DNA of 64,000 nt from the NCBI GenBank assembly GCA_963969345.1, contig OZ017768.1:6844718-6908717 (forward strand), read 5' to 3'. Below the pieces are notes generated by a model. It did not search any database. It was not told the origin of the DNA and was given only the letters and a program-made list of their open reading frames with translations. This DNA comes from Turbatrix aceti (lineage: Eukaryota; Nematoda; Chromadorea; Rhabditida; Panagrolaimidae). A program made the translations under genes and the position numbers. The first letter of the stretch is position 1. Each line of letters begins with the position of its first letter. Shown piece after piece: positions 1 to 10,631 of this stretch.

Positions 1-300
1 TTTTTGATGGAGAATCCGAGAAAAATATAAAAATATTGAGTTACCATTTTAAAAGATGCCGAAACAAATGTTGCCATTGTGACTTTTTAAAATGCGATTT
101 TCGGCATTTTTCAAATGATAACTCTAAATTTTTATATTTTTCTCAAATTCTACATCAAAAATCACGTCGATCAATATGTACCCCGGATTTGAAAACGCCG
201 TATTTCTTGCTACAACGTGCCAAAAATCGTCAAAATGGCAAAAAAACTATTTCGCGCGATCATAAAACTTCCAGATTATGCTTCAGGCAGGTAAATTTAA
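1..300. mobile_element. Foldback element in a cullin intron, related to the 34.5 kb MITE
   Basis: Bases about 1-165 fold on themselves: AAAAATATAAAAAT near 22 pairs with ATTTTTATATTTTTCTC near 135-150, and TTTTTGATGGAG at 2 pairs with CTACATCAAAAA near 150. The core (TTTTAAAAGATGCCGAAA, then TTGCCATTGTGAC) resembles the central part of the hAT-like MITE at 34537-35170. Similarity seems to continue to about 200. The left end lies outside the window, so termini and target-site duplication cannot be seen. Confidence 0.5.
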
Positions 301-395
301 CGGCAAAAACTTTTTTTTCATAATAAAGGCTATTTTTTGGCAAAAATTTTCACAAAAAATGTCCTAAACGTCCCCGACCAAATTCCAACCTTTAC

Positions 396-2184
396 GTAGT
401 CCATAAAATGCATTCGGAGATTAGCGTGCCCGTTTTTGCACTCAGCAAGGAGGACAAAGAGTTTGGTGAGCGCTTCCATGTCCTTCTTCTCAAAAAGCTC
501 GGCCCTGGACTTGATGAGCATCCGCTCGCAGAGCTGATCAACGAGGCACTCATGCGTGAGAGCGTGCAGCGTCTTTTGCGTCGATTCGTTCAGGTAGGAT
601 GCCACGCGTTTGTTTTCCTCTTCCAGTTTTTGGTTCACGTAATCAATGTACTTGGGCAACTGAAATCCCGCTTTTTTCAGTCCCGGGAACCCACAAAAAC
701 TCCAAAACCAACCGAAAGCGTCTTAAACTTGTCCTGGCCTTCCTGACCGTAAAAATTCTTCGTTGTAAGATTGAATTTAGGCTCAAACATGGTATCATAA
801 ATCCGGATATTGGAAATGAAGTTGACGATATTTCTGATACTCGAAATGTCCGTCTGAGTGCCGTTGCGCTCGGCGTTGATCCGGGTAATCAGGCGATCCA
901 CGACGGACTCGAGAACGACCGCGTGTGGCGGTTTTTTGACGAATTGGACGAGGCTGTTGATGGCCATCGGCCAGAGCGGACGGTTGCTCTTGCTCGGCAG
1001 GTAGCCGTTGAGCAGGAACACGTACGAAAGCAGGTCCTAAACACCGTGGTATAAAATCCGGTGAATCGGAGAATTTTAGGGTCGGCGAAAAATTTTAGTC
1101 ATTTTTTTCAAAAAAAAACTTGTATAATTTTCAGCTGTTTTGTAAATGATTTTTTTTTAGAAAAACCTAATAATTATTGCGAATTTTTGCACATTTGTTC
1201 AAAAATGAAAAAAAATGGCGAAATGATAACAAAATGGCGAATTCGACCAAAAAAATTAGGACAGCAACCTATTTTTTTAATTGTTTATTGATTTTGTTCG
1301 AAAAATCGAACAAACGAAACATTTTAAAAATATTTATATCGAAAACATTTTTTTTCATCGTATGTGTAAAATTTGTTTCACCAAATAAAAAAACAAAAAG
1401 ATTGGTAATATTTACACGTTTTTTTTAATTTTGATCGCGGACGAACGCAAACGGCCGCCCCTCCCAGCAGCCCCCGACTCCCAACGGCAATCCCAGCCCG
1501 AAAACGCACCACCCGGGTCTTGAAGTTCTTCCAGTCGTTGCAGAAGCGCTCCAGGATATCCGGGGACTGCGGACCGGTGCTGAAGGCGTTTTCGAAGATG
1601 TACGGCATGCTATCATCGATAATCGCGCTCAAATCCTGTTCAATCCTCGCTGCGTAGCCTGTGCGGATCATGCTGGTCACGATGTTGCTCAGATAGGTTA
1701 ACGTGAATTTCTTGCGATCGATGTCGCCGGTTTGGAGGATCAAAACGGCATTTTGTTCGACAACCGGCCAGAAATTCTCAAAAATCTGGATAGGATCGTT
1801 TTTCTTCTGTTCTCCGTCTAAATTAGCAACTTTCGATAAAAGCCGATCCAGGAAGGAAAAAACAAAACAAAACATACGCCTGACAACGGTGTACTTCGGC
1901 GCAGCGCTGCCAAAGTCGTCAGCCGCGTTCGGGCCCACTCCACGCCTGTACTTTTTCCTGTACTGTTCCAATTCGTTTGCCAAATCCTCAGCATAGGTCT
2001 GAAAAGACAAAATAACACTCGCTAAACCCTAACAGATGGTTGAAAAACCCACCTTGATGTCAACCTGGTCAACTTCGCGTCCATTGGCGATATCGACATC
2101 CATGCTCTCGTCCCCGATGCCCGCTGCTCCCTGGCCATCCAGCGCATCCAGGGGCAGCGAAGGCAGCACCAGAATTGATTCCAT
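396..2184 (-). CDS. cul-4: Cullin-4-like ubiquitin ligase scaffold, N-terminal half (gene runs off the left edge)
   Basis: Partial scaffold of a CUL4-type E3 ubiquitin ligase; the family holds substrate adaptors at its N-terminal repeats and the RING protein at its C-terminus. Exons (minus): 2184-2053, 1998-1878, 1817-1513, 1036-713, 659-396, all phases agreeing, 382 codons. The next donor is GTAAAG at 395, so the cullin-homology and neddylation half lies outside the window. Residues encoded at 659-396 (KYIDYVNQKLEEENKR, then YLNESTQKTL) and at 1036-713 (FLLNGYLP; IRIYDTMFEPKF) match the CUL4 cullin-repeat pattern better than CUL1, 2 or 3, by memory of the family. The first 44 residues are a divergent, partly acidic leader. 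The ATG at 2184 is the first in its exon. The exon 3 donor (CGG/GTGGTG) is the least certain junction. Family confidence is high, CUL4 assignment moderate. Confidence 0.82.
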
Positions 2185-2561
2185 TGATAAGAAACGTTCG
2201 CTGAAAAGCAGACAAACTTTCGAAAACAAATGTCTCGTTAGAAAAACCGGAGTTTGTGGACGCTGCGAAATGCGGTACTCTCGCAACGATTCTTGAACGA
2301 ACACCCGTCTTGAATTCCTATCAAAACGAAAAGTTCCCAAATTCCCGTCAATTGATCGCGTTATTTGTCATCCAAACGGTTGCTCCTGGCTTTTCTGTCC
2401 TTTTATTTCTTTTCCCCCATTGCTTTCTGAATATTTCACGTGGCCAAGAGGTCGCCTGACTTGTCGGGTTTCTGGTTGTGCGTGTTTTTCTTTCTCGTTC
2501 GCTTTTTTTTGCACGTGTTTTTCGCATGACGCTCTACACCGTTTTTCTTCATTGTTTATCA

Positions 2562-2578
2562 TCTTTGCAGTTGCAATC
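2562..2578 (+). promoter_or_regulatory. Probable trans-splice acceptor upstream of eEF1B
   Basis: ATCTTTGCAG ends at 2570, eight bases before the eEF1B ATG at 2579, with a pyrimidine-rich run upstream and no in-frame ATG between. This is the usual nematode spliced-leader acceptor layout. An upstream noncoding cis-exon is the alternative. Confidence 0.5.
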
Positions 2579-4875
2579 ATGTCGATCGAAGCTCTCGTTG
2601 CCGAAGTTCGTCCCACAATCACGAATCACGCTGCTTTGGCGGCCGCTGATCAACTCTACTTTGGAGATCGTCGCGCTGCTTCGGATGCCAAGCCCGAGAC
2701 CAGCCACGGCCATCACCGGGGCCATAGCCACACGAATCACGGCAAGAACCACAGCGGTGACAAGGTCAAGCAGGCGATCCACGACGCGAAGGCCACGCTC
2801 AACAAGACCGGCAACAACCGCCACCGCGGAGCTTCTCACCAAGAATCCCAGGAAGTCGCCGCTCTGCGCTCCGAGGTTGCTGCTCTCAAGCTGGAGACCA
2901 CCACTCTGAAGAAACAGTTTGCTGAGCTTCGCGATTATGTCTCGAAGGTTGGTTTTCCTCTTTTTAGGGGTTTTGAAAAATTTTATGGGTTTTTATGATC
3001 TTGCCTTCCTTCTAGCTGCCACTTACCCGCGGTTTTGCTGTTCAGAGTTATCTACGCATCAAAAATCGTGTGCTTGTTTTGGGCGATGGCAATTTGTCTT
3101 TTTCTCTTTCACTTGCGCTCGCCTGTCCTCAAATCAAAATCGTAGCTACGGTTTTAGAAACCGAAAAGGAGTTCTACGTCACTTATCCTTCTGGAAGGCA
3201 ATTTGCTGCCCTGCTTCGTCGATTGTCCAATGTAGAACTTGTCTTTGGCGTCGATGCCACTAGATTGCCCTCAGAATGGGCCAAGGGGGTCTTTACGGAC
3301 ATTTTGATGAATTTTCCTCATCAGGGCGGAAAAACAAATCTGAAATACAGCCGGGATTTGATGAAGAGGATTTTTGAGAGTGTAGCTTTTGTGTTAAAAT
3401 GCTCAGCTACGAAATTTCATCTTACTTTGATGTCTCGACAGGCAGGAATTCCTTTTGAGTATGCAGAATTGTCTTTTCCGTGGCTAAAAGATCCTCCGGC
3501 GCACGAAAAAGATAGTTGGCAGCCGATTTACCTGGGCGCAGATGCCGGATTGACTGTTGTGCATGTCGACGCTTTTCTGCCATCTTTGTTCCCCGAATAC
3601 GTCTCTTCTGGCTATGGAAGCCGCGACAAATCTTTCCACCACGAAAATCAGCCTCTGAAAATTGTTTTTGAATTTGTCAAATCTCCTTCCACTGTTTTTG
3701 AGTTCAATCGGAGAATCTGTAATGGATTTCACGCTTTTCGACCTGTTTACCCCCACGATATCTCAATTCTCTTCACTCGATGTGCCGATTTCTCTGAAAC
3801 CTCGTCCGATGAATTTTTGCTTCTCCGTCTACTTTTTTCGATTTTTGACAAATTGGTCGCTAAAATCGAAGAAATCAAAGAACTGGCAATGATCTGTCCT
3901 AAAACGAACTTTCCAAACCGAATCTATCGACTTTACTGGCAGCCAGTTGACCTCGCGATAGGCAAAAAAGCATGCAACGCCTTTCAGGATGACATGCGGC
4001 TTTTTTTGTCGCAATTGTTTTTGCAAAATACCGATCTTCCCTTTGTCCTGACCTGATCGGTGTTTTTCTGTTGGACTGTCGCCTCGATTACGAGGCATTG
4101 CGTTATGACTTTCGCGTAATGTCACCTGTTAGCCTTTTCAGGGGCTGCGACGCATTAGCGAAGGCGCGCCGATCTTTTATAACTCTTGTCGCGCATATAC
4201 CGGCTTTTGTTTGTTTGTTTGTTCGGGGACATGAACGTTGCACAATTTATGACACTGTGTCCTGTCGTCTTGCCTTTTGACTCACTTTCTGGCTTTGATC
4301 TCGGGTGTTGTTTTGATGCTTGTATTTGTTTCTTTCCCATGTATGCCTTAGATGTAATATAAAATGCAAATTGCTTTTGCTTTTGCTCGGCGCTAAAACA
4401 GTGACGTTTATAGATCGGAGCTGGAGCCGGTACCAACGGTGTCGCCCCGGAAACGACTGCAGTCCCCGAGGAAGCCTCCGCCTCCAAGGATGACGACTTT
4501 GATCTCTTCGGCTCCGAAGACGAGGACGATGAGGAGAAGAAGCGCATCACCGAGGAGCGCCTCAAGGCATACGCCGAAAAGAAGGCCAAGAAGGGCCCTG
4601 GCCCGGTGGCCAAGTCGAACATCATCTTCGACGTCAAGCCCTGGGACGACACAATTGACATCAAGGAAATCGAGAAAAACGTGCGCGAAATCACGACCGA
4701 CGGCCTCGTCTGGGGAGCCTCAAAGATCCTCCCAGTCGCCTTTGGCATCAACAAGCTCCAGATCATGTGTGTCGTCGAGGACGCCAAGGTCTCGACTGAC
4801 TGGCTCGAGGAGCAGATCACCGGCATCGAGGATCTCGTCCAGTCCATCGACGTCGTCGCCTTCAACAAGGTCTAA
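2579..4875 (+). CDS. eef-1B: Elongation factor 1B beta/delta (eEF1A guanine nucleotide exchange factor)
   Basis: Exchange factor that recharges eEF1A with GTP during translation elongation. Exons 2579-2947 and 4414-4875, both phase 0, give 276 residues. Exon 1 holds an N-terminal segment ([10 protein letters not shown]), a histidine-rich stretch at about residues 42-60, and a leucine-zipper-like coiled coil at about 92-118, as in eEF1B delta. Exon 2 has the acidic linker ([19 protein letters not shown]), the lysine-rich EAR segment and the C-terminal GEF domain: [39 protein letters not shown], ending in [10 protein letters not shown]. The intron is 1466 nt and contains an alternative terminal exon with a different product (3046-4056). 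Length fits the family. Very confident for the canonical product. Confidence 0.95.
3046..4056 (+). CDS. FDXACB1/Bmt5-like methyltransferase plus FDX-ACB domain, alternative 3' exon of the eEF1B locus
   Basis: A 336-codon exon lies inside the eEF1B intron on the same strand. Its acceptor (GCTGTTCAG, ending 3045) opens directly in phase 0 and the reading frame starts [20 protein letters not shown]. The first part is the DUF2431/Rossmann methyltransferase domain ([15 protein letters not shown] loop; [11 protein letters not shown]), a family that includes yeast 25S rRNA uridine-N3 methyltransferase Bmt5. The C-terminal ~105 residues (YPHDISILF ... [10 protein letters not shown]) match the ferredoxin-fold anticodon-binding domain, so the architecture is that of FDXACB1. 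No in-frame ATG exists between the TAG at 3013 and the conserved glycine loop, and the first internal ATG is too late to keep it. The simplest model therefore joins it to eEF1B exon 1 (phase 0 to phase 0), giving a 459-residue protein with the eEF1B leucine zipper at its N-terminus. An unseen trans-spliced or non-ATG start is the alternative. Domain calls are strong; gene structure is inference. Confidence 0.8.
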   Translation, partial: SYLRIKNRVLVLGDGNLSFSLSLALACPQIKIVATVLETEKEFYVTYPSGRQFAALLRRLSNVELVFGVDATRLPSEWAKGVFTDILMNFPHQGGKTNLKYSRDLMKRIFESVAFVLKCSATKFHLTLMSRQAGIPFEYAELSFPWLKDPPAHEKDSWQPIYLGADAGLTVVHVDAFLPSLFPEYVSSGYGSRDKSFHHENQPLKIVFEFVKSPSTVFEFNRRICNGFHAFRPVYPHDISILFTRCADFSETSSDEFLLLRLLFSIFDKLVAKIEEIKELAMICPKTNFPNRIYRLYWQPVDLAIGKKACNAFQDDMRLFLSQLFLQNTDLPFVLT

Positions 4876-7241
4876 CTCGACTCGACTGTTTGTGTTCGTG
4901 TTTCTCTGTGCTTGATTGGCTGCATGCCGGTTATTCATTCGTTGTTGACCGCGTGATTGTTGCAAGGATAATAATAGCACCAAGGTGGTTGTGGTTGCTT
5001 GTTGCTCTTCCGGTCACCGCTCGCTGCTCAAGTTGCCGGATTAGGCCGGATTGCGCGGCACCCACCCGCTGACACTGTAATTTGGACCACATCAGCCACG
5101 AGCGATTTAACACGGCTCCTGCAATTAGAGACGGGCTCGCGTTACGGGAGTCCAAGTTGGCGAGTTTCCTTCCGGACGCTGAGGTGGCGGGTGGAAAGAG
5201 GGCAAAAGGCTTTTTTCAATCTTATTCGACATCAGTGTTCGTATTTGGAAAAAAATTGACTCCGACTAAAAAATTTAAAAAACACCGAAACTGAAACAAA
5301 TGCAGTTTTTTACACATCGATTAATGAATTTTGTACAAAAAATGTTCAAAAGTATATCAAAACAGCGTTTTACATCACACAGTGCATTTTCTTCAAAAAA
5401 AAAGTCGACAAAATCATACTTTTGATTTTTTTCTGTCAATTTTTTTGCATTTGTCGGAGTCAAAGTTGATTCCCGAGTCGACTTCGGCAGAACACTGCTC
5501 GACATGTTACACAACTTTGAAAAATTACAGTATGCCAGAATAATGGCGTCAGTTTTTTTTCAAATGTCTCTCATCTCATTTGGCGTATTTTTAGAAATTA
5601 GTCGTTGCCCAGTTTTTTTTCTGACGTCAATGATGTACACCGCTCGGTTCGCTCCTCTCCCCTACGACGACGATGCCAATTAGCCAAGGCAGCCGACGGA
5701 GGAGGCATGTCATCCATCCATTGCGCACCGGCTGGCGGGCGATGGCGATGGATGCAGCCTACCTGTGTACCTGTGCTGTCATCATCACGGATGCGACCCG
5801 GACGGACCCCTTTGCAACCCGAGACAATGCCGGGCGCGCTCTTCGCCATTGTCTTGGAGCTACGGCCACGCAGGGTCACGCGGGGTCGTCGGATGCCGGT
5901 CGGTTGCAAGGTGTGTGTATGTGTGCCACCGACCTGTAATTACCCCTGCTCGATACAGCAAACAAACAAACTAACAATCCGTGTATTCTGGATAATTTAG
6001 TTTGAAATTATTAGAAATTTGTCGCGTTGAGGCGAAGGATGCTTTCTTGCTTGAAAGAGAAAAACACGGATTTCAATCCAGAAAAGTTATTTTTCTATGC
6101 CAAAGAGGGGTGGGATACTGTAGATTTGAAGAGCAGCTAAAGATGCGCGCGGAACATATTGCGGGCCCCCTCGTTAGGCCCGTCGGCGAGTACGGCACTC
6201 GCTCGTTCGCCGAGGACACAAGGGCTTTTATCCACTCGACCCCCCCCCCTCCGACAACGATTGGCATCCCATCATCCAATCCACTCTTGGCAATGTTGTG
6301 GCTGGCAATCTCGTCGATAATCCAAATCCACTTTGCCGTCCCCAGTGCAATTTGTCGAACCACGGCACTCGCGCTCGCTCGAGAGCAGCATGCCGCCGCT
6401 AGTTTGCAAATTGGCGCTCGCTCACTCACTCGCTCGCTGCTCACCTTCCCAACAACCGCAACCACCGACCTGCAACGGCATTTCGACCCCTTGCTGGGCC
6501 AACGAGAGCATGCAATTTTGCCGACACACGCAATTACACCCGGTATACTGTAGCGCTGGCTGGCTGGCTATTGACAATGAGCACGGGGTGACAACTGCGC
6601 ACCTATGTACATGCATGGCCTCGAGGCCGACGGCGGTGGTGGTGGGGCTTACCTCGTCTTGATTGCGCAAGATGCCGTGTTCTGACCTGTAATTAGCGTG
6701 GATTTGTCTCGAGACAACAAGCGGAACCCCCCGTCCTTAAGCCCCGAGCTAAGACGGCTGCCGAAAAGAAAATTTACTCAAAAGTAACACAAATCCGTTA
6801 AAAATAGTCGAATTTACGGAACTCGTCGGATTTTACACTATTGCGGCAGATTTGACCATTGGCAATTCTTGAAACGAAAAAAAAATTTTCTTGAAACGAA
6901 AAAAAATTGAGGAGCAGTGAAATCATGTTTGTTTTTGTATTTGTTTTTGTAGGTGAACGGTTGATCCGAGGGAAAAAAAGTGCAACTTGTTACGATCAAT
7001 TTTTCTGTCAAAGTTGAGTTGTCGCGTGCCACGGCACTTTTTGCAGTTCAAATTACTGTTTGGTCTGTCATTTATGCAAAGCGTCGCTTTGATTACGTCA
7101 GGTGGGATACGGCACGACACCTGACATGTGAGTTACGTCACCTGAGTTACGACGGCAGGCATTGCGGGACATCTGTGATGGCACTTTTTTTTTTCGTGCC
7201 GAACCCGGACATCCGAGATGGACAACAAAGTGGCCTCGTGC

Positions 7242-7280
7242 TGCCACCGCCACCGCCACCGCCACCGTCGCCGCCACCGC
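7242..7280. repeat. CCACCG-type microsatellite
   Basis: About 39 bases of near-perfect CCACCG/CCGCCA repeats in the noncoding stretch 3' of the SOX gene. Confidence 0.8.
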
Positions 7281-8120
7281 TAATTAGACAGGTGAGGGCG
7301 GCGGCGAGCGCATGAATCTTGCATGATGCCCCGAGCATCGTGCATGAATAATTGCTGCACAGTCACGCTCTCTCTTTTCTCTCGGCGAAGATACCGTAAC
7401 TTGCGCGTATCCAGGATCGATGAATCGATGATAAACGACCGCGCAAACAAACGAACGGCTCAGACGCCATCACGCCGGTCCGGTGACGACTCTGACGCGG
7501 GTGGCAGCGATGAATTATTGCCCTCACCTGTCGCTTCCCCCCGCAGCCGAGCCGGGCTGTGTTATTTTGCGCTATTGTTCGCCGGTGACGACGACGGCCT
7601 GAATCCGGTCTTTCCTGGTGTTTTATGGATGGGTGACGGCGATTTGTTCCCCCCACGCACCCCCCCCCCCAAAAAGTCAAGTCACCTGCCTGCGACAAGT
7701 GCAAATGCCACTCTCGGCATCCCTGAATAGAGGAGAGGTAAACACTCTCGGCATCCTTCCCGAGAACGGCGACGCCGACGACGACGGCGATGACGACCCC
7801 GCGACTTCCTGTCCTTTCATGGATCGGTCCGCTGCCGCCGCGCCGGAAAAAAAAGCGTCGCTCCATTGTCCGGCACCCCGCCGGCAGTTGGCCCTGGATT
7901 ACAGAGCGCTTAAGTGGACTAACTGTAAACGGCGGAGGTCCTTTGCGCCCGCTAATTGACCGTTTTGGGAGACGAGATCATCTGTTGGACGCTGTTGAGC
8001 ACAGCTTGTTGCGCGGGGCGTCTCGGTCAATCCACTTGTCGTACGACACATCCGAGACAAATCCCGGCTGAACATATGGCTTGCGAGATATGGATGTACA
8101 TAGCTCGGATTATGTTGGCG

Positions 8121-8259
8121 GCTCCCGACACGAAATGTATGACTTAGCGGCTCCCGGCACGATTTGTAGGCCTTAGCAGGTCCCGTAACGAATTGTATGC
8201 CTCAGCCGCTCCCGGCACGAAATCTATGACTTAGCGACTCCCGCAACGAATTGCATGAT
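8121..8259. repeat. 29-bp tandem repeat, about 5 copies
   Basis: The phrase GCTCCCGRCACGAAATGTAT recurs with CTCCC beginning near 8122, 8151, 8180, 8209 and 8238, a constant 29-base spacing. Copies differ at several positions, so the array is not very recent. Confidence 0.8.
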
Positions 8260-10631
8260 AACGAGGCAAACTGAAACTTTGCAGAAGGGTAACGGTACCT
8301 AAAACTGTTATTGCAATCCTGGAGCATCCAGTTTACGTCAAATTTTCTTGACGTGAGACATCGTCTCCCGAGTCATTGCGTCCCTTGCATTACGATTCCG
8401 TCGAGGCATTCTGCATTCTTCTTTCTCCGTGTCACCACCGCGAGATGAGTCACCCGCCCGCCGCCGGCGACTGGGAGCGAGCGTGGTCGTCGGTCCTCGG
8501 TTCTCGGTCGGCAGGCCGCGTGATAAGCAAACCAGGCATACTGTAGCCCCCCGGCCCGGTCGAAGTCACAGACAGACGACAGCGTAGCGCATAATCGAAT
8601 TGGGTTGCCTGTTTCTCGCGGGCGCGTGTTTGCGTGGCGCGGTCGTAGTCGTGGTCATCAAAAGAAACCGTCCAGCCACGAGGAGGCAAACAGCACGTCC
8701 CCGCGGCCGTGGCCGTGGCTGCGGTCGTGGTCGTGTCTTGGCAGGTAGAGGAGGGAGGGGGGGGAGGATTTGGTCGCCTTGCGCAAAGTATCGAGGTGGT
8801 GCTAAGCCGGGGTGTCGTCGTGTATCGTTTGTTTTCCCTGGCAGCAGCAGCGGAGACGGAGACATTCGAGAGTCTCGCCTGATTTCACGCGAGAGCAGCG
8901 CTGCACGGGCGGTAGCCGCTGTCTTGTGTCAATACCGACTCAGATGGATCGTCGCTTCGCGCAAGCAAACTTGAGCCCCTACTACAACTGTTCCCGAGTC
9001 AGAACAACACGACTTGACACCTCTCTCCGCGTCCTCGTCGGGTTGTCGTGTGTATCGATGTACTTACGCCCGGGTCAGCAGCGACAAGACAAGTACCGTA
9101 CCGGGACCTGGGGGCAAGGCAGGCAGGCAGGCAACAAATGCACCAGAAACAACACCCCTCACCTCGCGTAGGCCAATTTGGCCGCTATTGTGTCTTGCCG
9201 CGGCATCGATTGACTTCCTGCGTCAGTCGGGACGACGGAAGGACTCAAGGCGCGCCCGCTTTGTTTGTTGCCCGTCGGCGTCGGCGCCGCGACTGGTGAA
9301 AACAAAGGCTACGGTAGCGGGCCCCGGGCCAGTAGGGGAGGTTGACACGAGGAAGCGCCGGTGGTGGCAGTGGTGGTTGTGGTGGTGGTGGCCTTTGGGC
9401 AAGAACGCAGTTCCAGCTGACTCAGAAACAAAAAAAAACATGATAGCATCAAACAGCATCGGATTGCGATTGGATTTTTGCACAAATAAAAATTTTAATT
9501 TCAAACTTTAGCCAGCTCAGCTCACTCAGTCAGGGGAACGTATCCGATCAACTAACTTTTTTTGTTTCGTCATTGGTTGTGGCTTCTCATTGCGTGCGCG
9601 GGTCTGCTCTACTTTCATTCTTGAAAATCGACCGGATACCGCTTTGATCGAATCGGAGAGGAAATTCTGTTTTGTCGGGGGTGCAAAATGAGTGAGTGTG
9701 ACTCGCGCCGCCGCATCCACCAACGACTCCGCGCAATTTGTTACCGGCAATTTGGTGGTGGTTCTCGACACTTATAAAACGACGAGCAAAGTCAATTGAC
9801 CTTTCGCAATCCCCCCCCAATCGTCGTCTGTGTCTGCGTGTGCGCGCGTGTACTCGTGCATCCCTAAGCGGATCTACCGTAATCCAGTCACGCCTGAAAT
9901 CAAGCGATCGCCTACAAAATTTCCAGTTCCGGCTAAAACTGACTTTTTAATTTTATCATCATCATCATCAGTATTTTTGTGAACATGTTCAATGAGAAAA
10001 ATTTTTTGACAATCAATGGCGGAGAATCGAATCGTCCTTGTTTTTGCTCGCAAGAGCAAAAACAAAACAAAGACGACACCAAAAACATAATACAATCCGG
10101 GGTGGAGGAGGAGGGAAAGGCCCTAGGTTGTGGAAAGCCCGGTCCAGGGGCAGGGGTGGGAGGGTAATAGTAATCTTATAATAATATCACTCACGTATGT
10201 TATCTTCAGGAAAGAGGAGGAGGAGGAATTGAGGGGTGAAGCAACGACGACCAAGAGGGATTGAAACTCATCGCAATCGCACCCGACCGATCAGTCAACA
10301 GTTTTTTTTTGTTTGGCATAAAACAGAAAGAAAGAAGCTCGGTTCCGGGTTTGAGCAGGTAGATCGAGTCGGAGGACAGGGGACGTAAAAAACTATTTTT
10401 AAATTTAAAAAAAATATAAAACGTAAGGCGGAAGGAACGCGAGGCTTATCTGTCGTGCCATGATCAGAGGACACAGGGGGAGCACTGGGATGCAAGCAGA
10501 GTCGTCTCAGGTGAGGATCAGCCATGCTCATCTCTCAAGAGTCAGGAGAAGGTAGGGCTGTGGCCGGGATTTTTCTTTTTCTTGAAAAGTTGTCTGCTAC
10601 GAAGGTGGATTCCATTCGATGACTCACTCAC

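Larger units (their letters stand above)
4876..10631. other. Noncoding, gene-poor stretch downstream of eEF1B and SOX
   Basis: No reading frame here resembles a protein. Open frames are low-complexity translations of GC-rich simple repeats. Contents seen: CCACCG microsatellite near 7242, a 29-bp tandem repeat near 8121, poly-C and poly-G runs, and GGTGGTGGC and CATCAT tracts near 9360 and 9957. It probably includes the SOX 3' UTR and regulatory DNA, but no specific site can be named. Confidence 0.6.

Noticed and set aside
2919..3263. ORF spanning the eEF1B donor and the nested exon in another frame
   Set aside because: It is out of frame with the conserved methyltransferase motifs and cannot supply their start codon.
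8121..8259. CRISPR-like array
   Set aside because: The copies abut without unique spacers; it is a tandem repeat in a eukaryotic genome.
5598..9511. Numerous 80-180 codon frames in the GC-rich region before SOX
   Set aside because: They are Arg/Pro/Ser-rich low-complexity translations without splice-consistent partners or domain motifs.
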